Counted from the stretch's first letter, positions 45,825 to 55,052 are shown. The stretch is DNA of 64,000 nucleotides from Leptolyngbya iicbica LK (GCF_004212215.1 NZ_QVFV01000004.1:124001-188000), one strand, 5' to 3'. Numbers and translations are program-made. Notes: generated by a model from the sequence alone, not told the origin.

Positions 45825-47318
45825 TTAGAAGAAGTTAGCGGCCCGATCGCGGATCTCGTCCAGATCTTCAGGGTTCATTTTGTCGAGATTAGCCAGGATG
45901 AAATTCATGCGGCCCTGGGACTTGAGTTTATCGCGGTGGCGATCGAGAAAGTCCCAGTAGAAGAAGTTGAAGGGGCAGGCGTCGTCGCCGGTTTTTGCTT
46001 TGTGGTTGTAGCGGCAGCCCTTGCAGTAGTCGCTCATGCGATTCACATAGTTGGCGGAGGCGGAGTAGGGTTTTGACGCGAGCACCCCACCGTCGGCAAA
46101 GAGGCCCATGCCGAGCACGTTGGTCTGCATCACCCAGTCGTAGGCGTCGATGAACGCGGCGTGAAACCAGTCTTCCACTTCCTGGGGTTGCAAGCCTGCG
46201 ATCAGGGCAAAGTTGGCGAGAATCATGAGGCGCTGAATGTGGTGTCCGTAGCCCGTGCGCTGCACCTGATCGATGACTTGGTGCAGACAGTTCATGTCGG
46301 TGTCGCCCGTCCAAAAAAAGTCGGGGAGGGGGCGATCGTGGTCGAAGAAATTGCGATCGAAATACTCTTCATCCACATGCCAGTAAAGGCCGCGCATGTA
46401 TTCGCGCCAGCCCATCACTTGGCGAATGAAGCCTTCCACGCTGTTGATGGGCAAATCTTGCTCGTGGTATGCCTGCTCCACGACTTCGATGACCTCTAGC
46501 GGTTGCAGTAAACCCAGGTTGAGATAAGGCGACAGCAGGGCGTGCCACATCGTGTCTTCGCCGGTGACCATGGCGTCTTGATAGGGGCCAAAGGTGTTGA
46601 GCCGCGTGGCGATGAAGTGGTCTAGCACTTGCAGGGCTTGGTCGCGGGTGACTGCCCATTGAAACGGTTCCACTGCGCCAAAGGTGGGAAAGTCGGCAGT
46701 TTGTACCGTTTCAATCACCGCTTGGGTGATCTCGTCGGGTGCAAAGGTTAGCGGCTCGGGCGTGTCGAGCTTGCCCTTGGGCGGTTTGCGGTTTTCTTTG
46801 TCAAAGTTCCATTGCCCACCCACGGGCTCGTCACCCGCCATCAGCACGTTGAGTTCTTTGCGCCCGGCGCGGTAGAAACTCTCCATCAGCAGGCTTTTGC
46901 GATCGCTGGCCCACGCCTTAAAGCCATCAACACTCCAGAGAAAATGATTGTTGGGGATGATTTCGAGGTCGCAAGGCAGATCGAGGGCTTGCAAGAAGGT
47001 GAGGAAGGGGCGATCGCTGGGCTCCATCACCTGTAAGGTCGTGATGTCGTGCTCTTGAATCCACTGGCGCAGGGGTGTGGCAAAATCTTCGGCGATTTTG
47101 TAGCTAACAGGCCATCCCGCATCTTTGAGTTCGGCGGCAAAGTGGCGCATGGCCGACCAGACGAGCACGAGCTTTTGCGCGTGGTAGCGGCGCTGTTGCC
47201 CATGCTGGCGCGACTCGATCATGAGCACCGGGGTCTCGGTTTTGTGCTCGTCTCGCTGGGCGAGGGCTGCCTGCCCCGCATAGAGCTGATCCCCCAATAC
47301 CCAAATGCCCGTGGTCAT
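45825..47318 (-). CDS. phrB: FeS-cluster bacterial (6-4) photolyase / cryptochrome (PhrB family)
   Basis: 497 residues. Repairs pyrimidine (6-4) photoproducts with FAD, a lumazine-type antenna and a [4Fe-4S] cluster. The four Cys ligands are at 344 (DTDMNCLHQ), 432, 435 (SDYCKGCRYN) and 448 (GDDACPFNF), a constant six residues from PhrB of Agrobacterium (350, 438, 441, 454). N-terminal GIWVLGDQL and MGWREYMRGLYW are family hallmarks. Transcribed alone; GAGGCGACACG precedes the ATG. Complements the CPD photolyase at 28.8 kb. Confidence 0.94.
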   Translation of the reverse strand: MTTGIWVLGDQLYAGQAALAQRDEHKTETPVLMIESRQHGQQRRYHAQKLVLVWSAMRHFAAELKDAGWPVSYKIAEDFATPLRQWIQEHDITTLQVMEPSDRPFLTFLQALDLPCDLEIIPNNHFLWSVDGFKAWASDRKSLLMESFYRAGRKELNVLMAGDEPVGGQWNFDKENRKPPKGKLDTPEPLTFAPDEITQAVIETVQTADFPTFGAVEPFQWAVTRDQALQVLDHFIATRLNTFGPYQDAMVTGEDTMWHALLSPYLNLGLLQPLEVIEVVEQAYHEQDLPINSVEGFIRQVMGWREYMRGLYWHVDEEYFDRNFFDHDRPLPDFFWTGDTDMNCLHQVIDQVQRTGYGHHIQRLMILANFALIAGLQPQEVEDWFHAAFIDAYDWVMQTNVLGMGLFADGGVLASKPYSASANYVNRMSDYCKGCRYNHKAKTGDDACPFNFFYWDFLDRHRDKLKSQGRMNFILANLDKMNPEDLDEIRDRAANFF

Positions 47319-47531
47319 CGTGTCGCCTCATGATGAATTCTTTAAGTATTGTGACGACTTTTGGCGATCGCTGCCGTTGCCAGGGCTGGGCGATCGCGTT
47401 AGATCCTGACACTTTTGGCGGCGTCATTCGTCAACTCAATCATGTGAGCCCACAGAGCCGGTAGCCGTCGAAACTGTGTCGTTGTTGGCAGCGGTTGTCG
47501 GCCCTTCATCAATCCTCATCAGGAGTTGCGG

Positions 47532-48149
47532 ATGACGATCAATAGTAAATTTCGATTGTGGCAACCGGGAATGGCGATCGCGATCGCCATTTTGGGGATG
47601 TCTCCCGCTGCGATCGCCGCGAGCCCTCGCCTGACAGATCTGCCCAGCGTTGCGGCTCCCCCCGTTGCGGCTCCCGTGGTGGAGGCGGCGATCGGCAGCG
47701 ACTTAACCGCCGACCAGCGGGCAGAGATTCTCACGCTGCATAATGCGGCTCGGGCAGCCGTCGGTGTGGAACCGCTGGCGTGGTCGGCGGATTTGGCGCG
47801 GGATGCACAAGTGTGGGCAGATTATCTGGCTAGCAGCGATCGCTTTGAGCACGATGCCACCATTCGCGGGCAGCAGGGCGAAAATCTGGCCGCCAGTTTT
47901 GGGTATGCCAACCCGATTGAAATTGGCGTCACCAGTTGGATTGATGAACGCAACCTTAATTACGTCCCGGGCGTGCCCCTGGCGGAGGCCATGTCTCGCG
48001 CGACAGGCGTGATCGGTCATTACACCCAAATCGTTTGGCGCGATACGACTGCGCTGGGCTGTGGTTTGGCAACCGGGGCCGATGGCATGAGTAAGCTGGT
48101 CTGCCGCTACAATCCACCCGGCAACAATCTGCGTCAGGTGCCGTATTAA
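47532..48149 (+). CDS. Secreted CAP-domain (SCP-like) protein
   Basis: 205 residues from the ATG at 47532, six bases after AGGAG; the in-frame TTG at 47526 abuts the AGGAG and is not favoured. Signal peptide (GMAIAIAILGMSPAAIAA), short Pro/Val/Ala linker, then a CAP domain: ILTLHNAARAAVGVEPLAWS, ENLAASFGYA, GHYTQIVWRDTTALGCGLA and LVCRYNPPGN. The conserved His/Glu residues of the CAP cavity are present (HNAAR, GEN, GHYTQ). Extracellular; activity of bacterial CAP proteins is not settled. Confidence 0.88.
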   Translation: MTINSKFRLWQPGMAIAIAILGMSPAAIAASPRLTDLPSVAAPPVAAPVVEAAIGSDLTADQRAEILTLHNAARAAVGVEPLAWSADLARDAQVWADYLASSDRFEHDATIRGQQGENLAASFGYANPIEIGVTSWIDERNLNYVPGVPLAEAMSRATGVIGHYTQIVWRDTTALGCGLATGADGMSKLVCRYNPPGNNLRQVPY

Positions 48150-48351
48150 GTGCTTGCAATAGCAGCGGTTCGGTGACCTTTTGCGACCTAGTCTGCACTC
48201 AACATTGCGGACATCACAGCGGTTGTCTGCCAGGCTCGGAGGACATTGATTGGTGGGATAACAATATAAAGCATCACGTTAGCTGGGCATTCTAGCCTCA
48301 AGATGCGGCAAACCCTACTAATAGCTTCCCGTAACTCTGTGGGCAGCCGCT

Positions 48352-49725
48352 GTGTCTAAAAGGCATCCACTCTTTGATATTGATACCGTGAATGACCCTG
48401 CTGCTAATCACGACCGCTATGAGGCGATCGCTGCAAAACTCAGCGATGCTTTAATCCAAATTCAGGCTGCGCATCCTGACTGGGTTCAAGCTCGATATCG
48501 CCTGCGATCACTAGCAGCAAATCGAGCCAAACTGGTGCAAAAATTTGTGGAGTTGCTGCAAGGCGCGGCTAATGCCAACGTGGCGAGCGATCAGGTGCTG
48601 GAACTGTTAGCCAAACTGCTGGAACCTGTCGTCAATGAAACGCAATTTTATCAACAGGTTCGTCATCTAGTTGCGACTGAGTTGTCATCCTCGATTGTGC
48701 CGCTGCGTGAACAATCTTTGATTTGGCAACCAGAACTGGAACTGGCTACACAGTCAGCTGCTAAAAATGAAAATGCGATCGCCATTTTGCTATTAGATGC
48801 TGAAAATATCGATCTTAATCAAGAGGCAGAAGCCTGGTTAGAAACTCATTGCAACTATCCCATGACTTTAAAGTTTGCATTTGGCAACTGGAAAACTTTG
48901 GGTGACCGTGACGCTCAACTTCATCGTCGAGGATATCAATTACTGCATGTGCCGAAAGGTAAGAATCACGCCGATGACAAAATGACCATTATTGGGTCGT
49001 CGATTCTAGTACATTTCCCCAACATCAAAGCAGCGATCGTTGGTTCCAACGATAATGATCTAGAAAATCTTCGCCATACTCTTCGCTTTCAAGGATTAGA
49101 TGTCAGTCTTTTGCAAAGGCATCAACAAACTCTCAAACTAATCAACTGTAAAACAAAAGAAAGCACAACCCTCACGTTGCTTGCTGCGACTCCAATGCCC
49201 TCAGTTGAACAAGGCATCCAGTATTGCCAAACCTATTTAGCCAATGCCGAGGCACCTAAAATTCTCATATCGCAACTATCTTCAGACTTTTCCAGAGATC
49301 TCGGTTTTCCCATTAGTACATTTGTTAAACATCACCAATTAGGTAAAACCCCGAAAGCCTTTTTTCAAAAATCCACCCGATTCAAAGTAACGGCAGGGCA
49401 CAATGCCTCTCAATGGTACGTCAGCAACTGCGCTCAATTCTCATCTGAAAACACAGACACTGACAATTCTCAATCTCAAAAATTTACCATTTCAACGCTT
49501 AGGCGAGTCTGTGTTGGTATCGCCAAAGCGCTCATTCAGAAGCAATCAGGTAGTGCAGTATCGATCGGGTTGCTGGCGATTACCTTTCGACAACAACATG
49601 GTCAACCCATCAAAACGGTATTAAAACAGCTTAAGTTAGGACAGAGTTTGCCCGAATTTTTGCAGACCTGTAATGGTCTTGAGTTGAGACAGGAGAAGCT
49701 TGAATGGATGATTACTTTGCTCTAA
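48352..49725 (+). CDS. NYN-domain protein with LOTUS/OST-HTH-like C-terminus
   Basis: 457 residues from a GTG start. N-terminal ~130 residues are helical. An NYN/PIN-like RNase domain follows (~142-265): AILLLDAENIDL with the first catalytic Asp, NHADDKMTIIGSSILV with the second acidic pair, AAIVGSNDNDLENL with the last. The C-terminal ~170 residues hold two winged-helix-like repeats (QLSSDFSRDLGFPISTFVKH and LAITFRQQHGQPIKTVLKQL), like OST-HTH/LOTUS domains that bind RNA. Probably an RNA-processing or RNA-decay enzyme. Single gene. Confidence 0.8.
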   Translation: MSKRHPLFDIDTVNDPAANHDRYEAIAAKLSDALIQIQAAHPDWVQARYRLRSLAANRAKLVQKFVELLQGAANANVASDQVLELLAKLLEPVVNETQFYQQVRHLVATELSSSIVPLREQSLIWQPELELATQSAAKNENAIAILLLDAENIDLNQEAEAWLETHCNYPMTLKFAFGNWKTLGDRDAQLHRRGYQLLHVPKGKNHADDKMTIIGSSILVHFPNIKAAIVGSNDNDLENLRHTLRFQGLDVSLLQRHQQTLKLINCKTKESTTLTLLAATPMPSVEQGIQYCQTYLANAEAPKILISQLSSDFSRDLGFPISTFVKHHQLGKTPKAFFQKSTRFKVTAGHNASQWYVSNCAQFSSENTDTDNSQSQKFTISTLRRVCVGIAKALIQKQSGSAVSIGLLAITFRQQHGQPIKTVLKQLKLGQSLPEFLQTCNGLELRQEKLEWMITLL

Positions 49726-49940
49726 CCAATTGCCTAGCCTCCTAATGACTGTAAATGGCATCTATCTGCGGATAGGCAAAGAATGTGATTGATGGGTAGC
49801 CGTTGGTGATTTTCCAGAACAGGGTCTTATTCCATGCGCTCTTGCGGACGCCATTATTAAGATATCGCTGGACAGTGTCCTGTCTTCCCAGCCCTTGAAC
49901 TCATTAAAATAGAGGGCGACCCGAAATTCTGGATGCCACT

Positions 49941-51413
49941 GTGACGGTTACGCCATTACCCACCACTGCCGACCCGATAGATTTGCTGACGGAGGCAATC
50001 ACCTCCCTGGACCTGCCTGCCGACTGGGTAGGCATTCGCGCCACGCGGGAAGAGAGCGTGTCGCGATCGCAGCGGGATGGGAAACCGGAGGGCAACCGGC
50101 GATCGCTGCAACAGGGTGCCATGGTGGAAGTGCTGGTGAATGGGCAGATGGGCTACGCCGCCACCAATCGCCTCACCGTGGCCGGTCTGCGACATGCCGC
50201 CGAACTCGCCTATCAACAGGCCCAAGCCGCCGCGCCCTGGCGCATCCATGCCTTTTCGCCGGAAATTCGTCCCAAGGTGCTGGGCGTCTACCAGACCTTT
50301 GCCGAAAAGCCCTTGAAGACGCTGACCACGAGCCATGCCCACGAACTGCTGTCGCGCATTTGCCAGGGGTTGAAAGTTTCCGACCAGATTGTGCAGGCCA
50401 GCGCCAGCCTCAGCGCTAAAGAAATCGATACCTGGCTGGTGAGCAGCAGCGGTACTCAAGTCCACCAAAAGTTCTCCTTCTTTACCCCCAGCTTTAGCGC
50501 CACGGCGCAGGATGGCCCCGTTGTGCAGACCCGCACCAACAACGGTCGCGGCCATGCCTACCAGGCAGGGTGGGAATTTTTAGATATGGGGGATGAGCTG
50601 TGGGCGTCGGTGCAGCGCATTGGCGAGCAGGCGGTGGAACTGCTGACGGCACCAGAATGTCCCGATATGACCACGACTCTGGTGCTGGCTCCCGACCAGA
50701 TGATGCTGCAAATCCACGAGAGCATCGGCCATCCCCTGGAGCTCGATCGCATTCTGGGCGACGAGCGTAATTACGCGGGGGGCAGCTTCGTGAAGCCGGA
50801 AGATTTCGGCCAGTTGCAGTACGGTTCCGAGCAGCTCAACGTCACCTTTGACCCCACGGTGGAGCAGGAGTTTGCCAGCTACGCCTTTGACGACACCGGA
50901 GCCGTAGCCGAGCGGCAATATCTGATTCGCGATGGCGTGTTGCAGCGGGGTCTGGGTAGCCACGAAAGTCAGGCGCGGCTGGGGGTACCCGGTGTAGCCT
51001 GTGCCCGCGCCACCAACTGGGATCGTCCGCCGATTGACCGCATGGCGAATATCAACGTGGAACCCGGCGATCGCCCCTTCGCCCAAATTATCGGTTCCCT
51101 CGAAGACGGGGTATACATGGAAGCCAACCGCTCCTGGTCCATCGACGACCAGCGGTTTAAGTTCCAGTTTGGCTGTGAGTATGCCAAGCGCATCCGCAAT
51201 GGGGAACTGGCGGAAACCGTGCGCAACCCCAACTATCGCGCCACCACGCCGCAGTTCTGGCGGAGTCTGTCCCAGGTGGGCGATCGCAGCACCTGGCAGG
51301 TATTCGGCACGCCCTATTGCGGCAAAGGCGAGCCCAACCAGATTATTCGGGTGGGGCACGGTGCGCCCGTGTGCGCCTTCGACCAGATTGAAGTTTTTGG
51401 AGGGGCGGGCTGA
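49941..51413 (+). CDS. tldD: TldD metallopeptidase
   Basis: 490 residues. Catalytic subunit of the TldD/TldE protease, a zinc peptidase that trims unfolded or leader peptides (microcins, modified peptides) in other bacteria. The HExxxH zinc site is HESIGH at 259-264, followed by LELDRILGDE; the C-terminal Cys zinc ligand lies in RIRNGELAETVRNPNYR and following region. Start preceded by no strong ribosome site. The stop overlaps the start of tldE (TGATG), giving coupled synthesis of the two subunits. Confidence 0.9.
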   Translation: MTVTPLPTTADPIDLLTEAITSLDLPADWVGIRATREESVSRSQRDGKPEGNRRSLQQGAMVEVLVNGQMGYAATNRLTVAGLRHAAELAYQQAQAAAPWRIHAFSPEIRPKVLGVYQTFAEKPLKTLTTSHAHELLSRICQGLKVSDQIVQASASLSAKEIDTWLVSSSGTQVHQKFSFFTPSFSATAQDGPVVQTRTNNGRGHAYQAGWEFLDMGDELWASVQRIGEQAVELLTAPECPDMTTTLVLAPDQMMLQIHESIGHPLELDRILGDERNYAGGSFVKPEDFGQLQYGSEQLNVTFDPTVEQEFASYAFDDTGAVAERQYLIRDGVLQRGLGSHESQARLGVPGVACARATNWDRPPIDRMANINVEPGDRPFAQIIGSLEDGVYMEANRSWSIDDQRFKFQFGCEYAKRIRNGELAETVRNPNYRATTPQFWRSLSQVGDRSTWQVFGTPYCGKGEPNQIIRVGHGAPVCAFDQIEVFGGAG

Positions 51414-52744
51414 TGCAGATTTGGGAAAACACGTTTAATCAACTGATGGATGCCCTGATGCCGCAACTGGCCGAGGGCGAAGCGGTGACGGTGGGGCTCG
51501 TGGCGGAGGAGAGCGAATTCACCCGCTTTAACCACGCCAAGGTGCGCCAGACCGGCAGCATTGAGAACGGTTCCATGTCGGTGACGCTGATGGCAGACGG
51601 GCGATCGGCCACCGAGTCCATCACCTTCACGGGCGACAAAGCATCGGACTGGCCCTTGCTAATGACCGCCCTGCACACCCTGCGGGACGAGCTGCCCCAA
51701 CTGCCCGAAGATCCCTACATCGTGCTGCCCGACGGCGACGATCACAGCCGGGAAGTTTATGACGGCGAATTGTTGGGGATGAGCGCGATCGCCCCCACGA
51801 TCCTTCCCAATATGTCCGGACTCGATGCCGTCGGTCTCTATGCTGGGGGGCGCTGTGTGCGCGCCTATGCCGACTCTGCTGGTCAGCGCCACTGGTTCGC
51901 TACTGAAACCTTCACCCTCGACTATTCTCTATTCACCGAATCGGGGCAGGCGGTGAAAGGCACCTACGCGGGCCGCACCTGGGACGATGCCGCTTATACC
52001 GACAACCTCGCCGTTGCCAAAACCCTGCTGGAGCAGATGTCCCAGACGCCTAAAAAGTTAGAGCGCGGCCAGTACCGCACCTACTTTGCTCCTGCCGCTG
52101 TCGCCGATCTGATGAGTATGCTCTCCTGGGGCGGCATCGGGGAAGCATCCATTCGCCGGGGCGGCAGTGCCCTCGGGCCGTTGCAGCGGGGCGACAAAAC
52201 CCTGTCGGACAAGATTCACTTATCAGAAGACTTCTCCCAGGGACAGGTGCCCCGCTTTAACCAGTACGGAGAACTCGCGCCCCTGACCATGCCCCTGATC
52301 GACGGGGGACAGTTGAAAAACACCCTGGTCAGCGCCCGCACCGCTAAGGAATACGGCATTCCTTCCACCTTTGCGGAAGGGGGGGAATATCTGCGATCGC
52401 CCACCCTCGCCTCCGGTACCCTGGCGGAAGCCGACATCCTTGCCGCGCTAGACACGGGCCTGTACGTATCGAACCTGCACTACCTGAACTGGAGCGATCG
52501 CCCCAACGGGCGCATCACCGGCATGACCCGCTACGCCTGCTTTTGGGTGGAAAACGGCCAGATCGTTGCGCCGATTGAAAACCTGCGGTTTGACGAAAGC
52601 CTCTACAACTTCTGGGGAGCCAACTTGATCGACTTGACCCAAGCGACTCAGTTCATCCCCGAAGTGGGCAGCTACGGCTTCCGTGATCTGGGCGGCACCC
52701 TCGTCCCAGGAATGCTCGTCGACAACTTTGCCTACACTCTCTGA
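51413..52744 (+). CDS. tldE: TldE/PmbA-like partner protein
   Basis: 443 residues. Non-catalytic partner of TldD, same fold but no HExxxH (the equivalent helix reads LMSMLSWGGIGEAS). Family pieces: EFTRFNHAKVRQTGSIENG, GTYAGRTWDDAAYTDNLA, YLRSPTLASG, LYVSNLHYLNWSDRPNGRIT. Coupled to tldD by an overlapping TGATG. Contains a HIP1 octamer at about 52393, near the last one before the AT-rich island. Confidence 0.88.
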   Translation: MQIWENTFNQLMDALMPQLAEGEAVTVGLVAEESEFTRFNHAKVRQTGSIENGSMSVTLMADGRSATESITFTGDKASDWPLLMTALHTLRDELPQLPEDPYIVLPDGDDHSREVYDGELLGMSAIAPTILPNMSGLDAVGLYAGGRCVRAYADSAGQRHWFATETFTLDYSLFTESGQAVKGTYAGRTWDDAAYTDNLAVAKTLLEQMSQTPKKLERGQYRTYFAPAAVADLMSMLSWGGIGEASIRRGGSALGPLQRGDKTLSDKIHLSEDFSQGQVPRFNQYGELAPLTMPLIDGGQLKNTLVSARTAKEYGIPSTFAEGGEYLRSPTLASGTLAEADILAALDTGLYVSNLHYLNWSDRPNGRITGMTRYACFWVENGQIVAPIENLRFDESLYNFWGANLIDLTQATQFIPEVGSYGFRDLGGTLVPGMLVDNFAYTL

Positions 52745-52813
52745 TGGGTTACTCGACAGAAAACTGGGTAGGGGCGGTTTGCCCTCAGCCTGGTTCGGCG
52801 CTGAGCGCTCAGC

Positions 52814-52990
52814 TTACGGTCCCGTTTCTGGCTGAGACTGCTGGTTACCTTTGCCAGCCCCACCGCTCAAAAATTGGTGCCAAAGATCAGGGCGATAGGT
52901 GCGACACCAGGAAGCCAGTAGATCATCCTGTGGAGATCTGCCTAGCGCTGCCAAAATCTCATCATCAGACCAGTCAGATAGCTTTTGCAT
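52814..52990 (-). CDS. Putative 58-residue small protein
   Basis: Starts MQKLSDWSDDEILAALGRSP and ends QSQPETGP; Trp-rich middle (LLASWCR, RPDLWHQFL). Composition is protein-like and the base content matches the core genome rather than the island. In-frame stop two codons before the ATG, so it does not continue into the IS that ends 22 bp away at 53012. No family recognised and the ribosome site is weak. It may have lost its promoter to the IS. Confidence 0.4.
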   Translation of the reverse strand: MQKLSDWSDDEILAALGRSPQDDLLASWCRTYRPDLWHQFLSGGAGKGNQQSQPETGP

Positions 52991-53039
52991 TTTCTAAAAA
53001 CATCTAAATACGGCATTGCTGATTTAAGGGATGGCTTTT

Positions 53040-53746
53040 TCAGAGGCGAGCTTTTCGAGGGGGGACAGGGAGTTCCCAAAACTTGAGGGAGTGAATCAAA
53101 AGCCGCAGCGAATGCTTCAACATCGTTAGCGATTTTGAGTAGCACAGAGTCTTGCGATGCAAACGGGCTAGATAATGCCGCAATCGAGTGTTTTCGTCCT
53201 CCACTCGCGTCATATAGGTCTTACTGATAATTTGCTCTCCATCGGGAATGTAGCGAGGATAGACCGGCCAGCCATCGGTGACGTAAAAGAAGCAGTGCCA
53301 TAAGCGGACCATCGACCACAATGCTTCAAAGGTCTGTCCACGCCGGTCACCGACTACCCATCCGAGGAGACCGGGGCGGAAGTGGTCGACGACCGTCCAA
53401 ATCCAGACTTTGTTTTTTTTGCCCCAACGAAGGTCTGAAGTTCATCCAGTTCTGCCACTGCTGGCACCTGTTCTGGGTCATAAGCATCGGGTAGCCATGC
53501 ACCGCTCTGTTTGACCCAGTTAATTACCCTCGTGTGATGAACACCACTGACCCGTTCAATCGCCCGGAAGCCAAGGCCATTCGTATACAGTTTCAAGCAT
53601 TGACGGCGGACTTCATCACGGTAGCCAGTTTCTGTTTGGGGATTGGCGACAAACTGCCGTCGACACTCAACGCAAAGGTGATTCTATTTGCCACGTCGAT
53701 GGCCATTCTTGCGGACGTGCTCAGAACCGCACTCAGGACATTGCAT
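53040..53746 (-). pseudogene. IS1-family transposase (InsAB'), inactivated
   Basis: Reads in two phases. The N-terminal InsA-like part starts MQCPECGSEHVRKNGHRRGK (zinc finger) and is broken by an in-frame TAG at 53684-53686 where the family has Gln. It then continues NHLCVECRRQFVANPQ and a helix-turn-helix (FRAIERVSGVHHTRVINWVK). After a -1 shift at 53413-53420 the InsB-like catalytic part follows: KVWIWTVVDHFRPGLLGWVV, then YVTDGWPVYPRYIP and RVEDENTRLRHYLARLHRKT. Total about 234 codons, the usual IS1 size. The nonsense codon should prevent transposition. Confidence 0.82.
53413..53420 (-). other. A8 slippery site for -1 frameshift between insA and insB
   Basis: Eight A residues on the minus strand followed by C, in zero-frame phase GCA AAA AAA ACA. 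A -1 slip gives AAC AAA GTC TGG, which joins the InsA-like and InsB-like parts, as in IS1, where an A-rich heptamer directs programmed -1 frameshifting. Confidence 0.7.
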
Positions 53747-53777
53747 CGGCACCCTCAGATGTTTTTGCATCCCCCAA

Positions 53778-54119
53778 TTATGCAACGCCCCAAGCATTTC
53801 TAGCTGTATTTGTATTATCTGGTGAGCCGTTATCCGCACCAATATGCCCCACATACTCAATGCCGTCCCTTTTATAAAGGACAATCCCACATCCGCTCAT
53901 TTCTCCAGTTAACACATCTACCCTGCAAAAGGGAATCTGGGTTATCAGATCAGGGAAGTAATGAAGCCACCGAAAATTCCGGTGGTATTTTGGAACTGTT
54001 CCCCCAACGATGCTGCTTGTCCTCCTAAGAAAACCAGTTGACTGCCGAATTGTCATTCTCAGAGACGGGAGAGTTACAAAGTTTCCAGGGGGGCTGCTGG
54101 TCGTGCAACTGCTGGACAT
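53778..54119 (-). pseudogene. Hypothetical gene cut at its 3' end by the IS
   Basis: 113-codon frame whose last four codons and stop lie inside the IS left end, so the original C-terminus is lost. Visible text includes PKYHRNFRWLHYFPDLITQI, VDVLTGEMSGCGIVLYKRDG and IEYVGHIGADNGSPDNTNTA. No family recognised. The N-terminal ~25 residues are less convincing; a start at the internal MTIRQSTGF is possible. Same strand as the island genes upstream, 114 bp from the 272-residue gene. Confidence 0.45.
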
Positions 54120-54233
54120 GGGAAATCTATGAAACTCCCAACAATAAGCTTTTGTTCAATCATTGAGTTTGTCTATTTCATTGATTTGTTGAGTACTATA
54201 CGCCAACGTAGTTAAGAGATGTTCACGCTACAA

Positions 54234-55052
54234 TCAGCGCCACGTTTGTGGCATAAGAGGAGCAATGTTATAGGGGGACGCTGAACAAACAAGTCTCATC
54301 CATTCATAACAATTTGCCCACCATTGGCGAGTTATAGCGTGAGTTGCAGGTTCAAAAGGACGTTGTTGCGGAAGGGTAAGATTTGTAATGCCGATTGGCC
54401 ACGTATGAAAGTGGGGAAAGTTATTTACATACCAGGTAATTGATTGAAAATGATACTGTCCAGTCCATAATGGCCCTTTAACCAGTATTTCCCCAGGGTT
54501 AGTCCAACACAGAGGCAAGTTCTTTTTTGAGCCTGCTGCTATTTTTACAGTAAAGCCAATAGGAATTGGTTCATATAGTGATAGAGCAGGGATGTATCGA
54601 TCTTTAAGCTGTAAAGAGGCTCCCTGAGCCGTATCAATGTCCGCTGTGGGTAACCAACAAGTATCTACCACATCCATAGTCCACGTTGGATAATCCGTTT
54701 CTCCCTGTGAACGCAAGATCCCTTTAAGTAAATGAGGCCAGCAGCGATGAAATCCAGGAAACCCACGATATAGAACTAACTCGTTACTCATCCAATCCTT
54801 AAGAAACTCATGAAATAAGTCAGTGTTTCTTGGACCTCCCTTAATAGTGTAAGCCTCAGTACACTCAGGAGGCGCGTGGGCAGGGATATCTCTTCGCATA
54901 ATTTGTTCAGTAGCTACTTTAAGGAGGTACAGCTCTTTTTCCATCAGCTGCCAACAGTGCGCATATCTTTCGCTACTTTTGATAGGAACAGCGAATTGTT
55001 CTGAAATAAGATAGATTTTAGGCATAACATTTAAGATAGTACCCTTAAGCAT
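54234..55052 (-). CDS. Island protein of unknown family (272 residues)
   Basis: Aromatic-rich soluble protein with many Trp, Tyr, His and Cys residues, e.g. FHEFLKDWMSNELVLYRGFP, HRCWPHLLKGILRSQGETDY, WTMDVVDTCWLPTADIDTAQ. No signal peptide or membrane helix. I recognise no domain. The ATG at 55052 directly follows the TAA of the upstream gene (TAAATG), so translation is coupled; an internal ATG at 55025 (MPKIYLISEQFAVP) is an alternative. Lower GC than the core genome. Confidence 0.6.
   Translation of the reverse strand: MLKGTILNVMPKIYLISEQFAVPIKSSERYAHCWQLMEKELYLLKVATEQIMRRDIPAHAPPECTEAYTIKGGPRNTDLFHEFLKDWMSNELVLYRGFPGFHRCWPHLLKGILRSQGETDYPTWTMDVVDTCWLPTADIDTAQGASLQLKDRYIPALSLYEPIPIGFTVKIAAGSKKNLPLCWTNPGEILVKGPLWTGQYHFQSITWYVNNFPHFHTWPIGITNLTLPQQRPFEPATHAITRQWWANCYEWMRLVCSASPYNIAPLMPQTWR

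Larger units (their letters stand above)
53012..53789 (-). mobile_element. Decayed IS1-family insertion sequence (~778 bp)
   Basis: Imperfect terminal inverted repeats: GGCATTGCTGATTTAAGGG at the right (53012 onward, plus strand) and GGCGTTGCATAATTGGGGG at the left (53789 downward, minus strand), 16 of 23 positions alike including a shared GGGATG. Length is that of IS1 (768 bp). The inner genes are insA/insB-type. I find no clear 8-9 bp target duplication (flanks TCTAAATAC and CCAAGCATT), so the site has decayed or rearranged. It sits at one edge of the AT-rich island. Confidence 0.8.
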
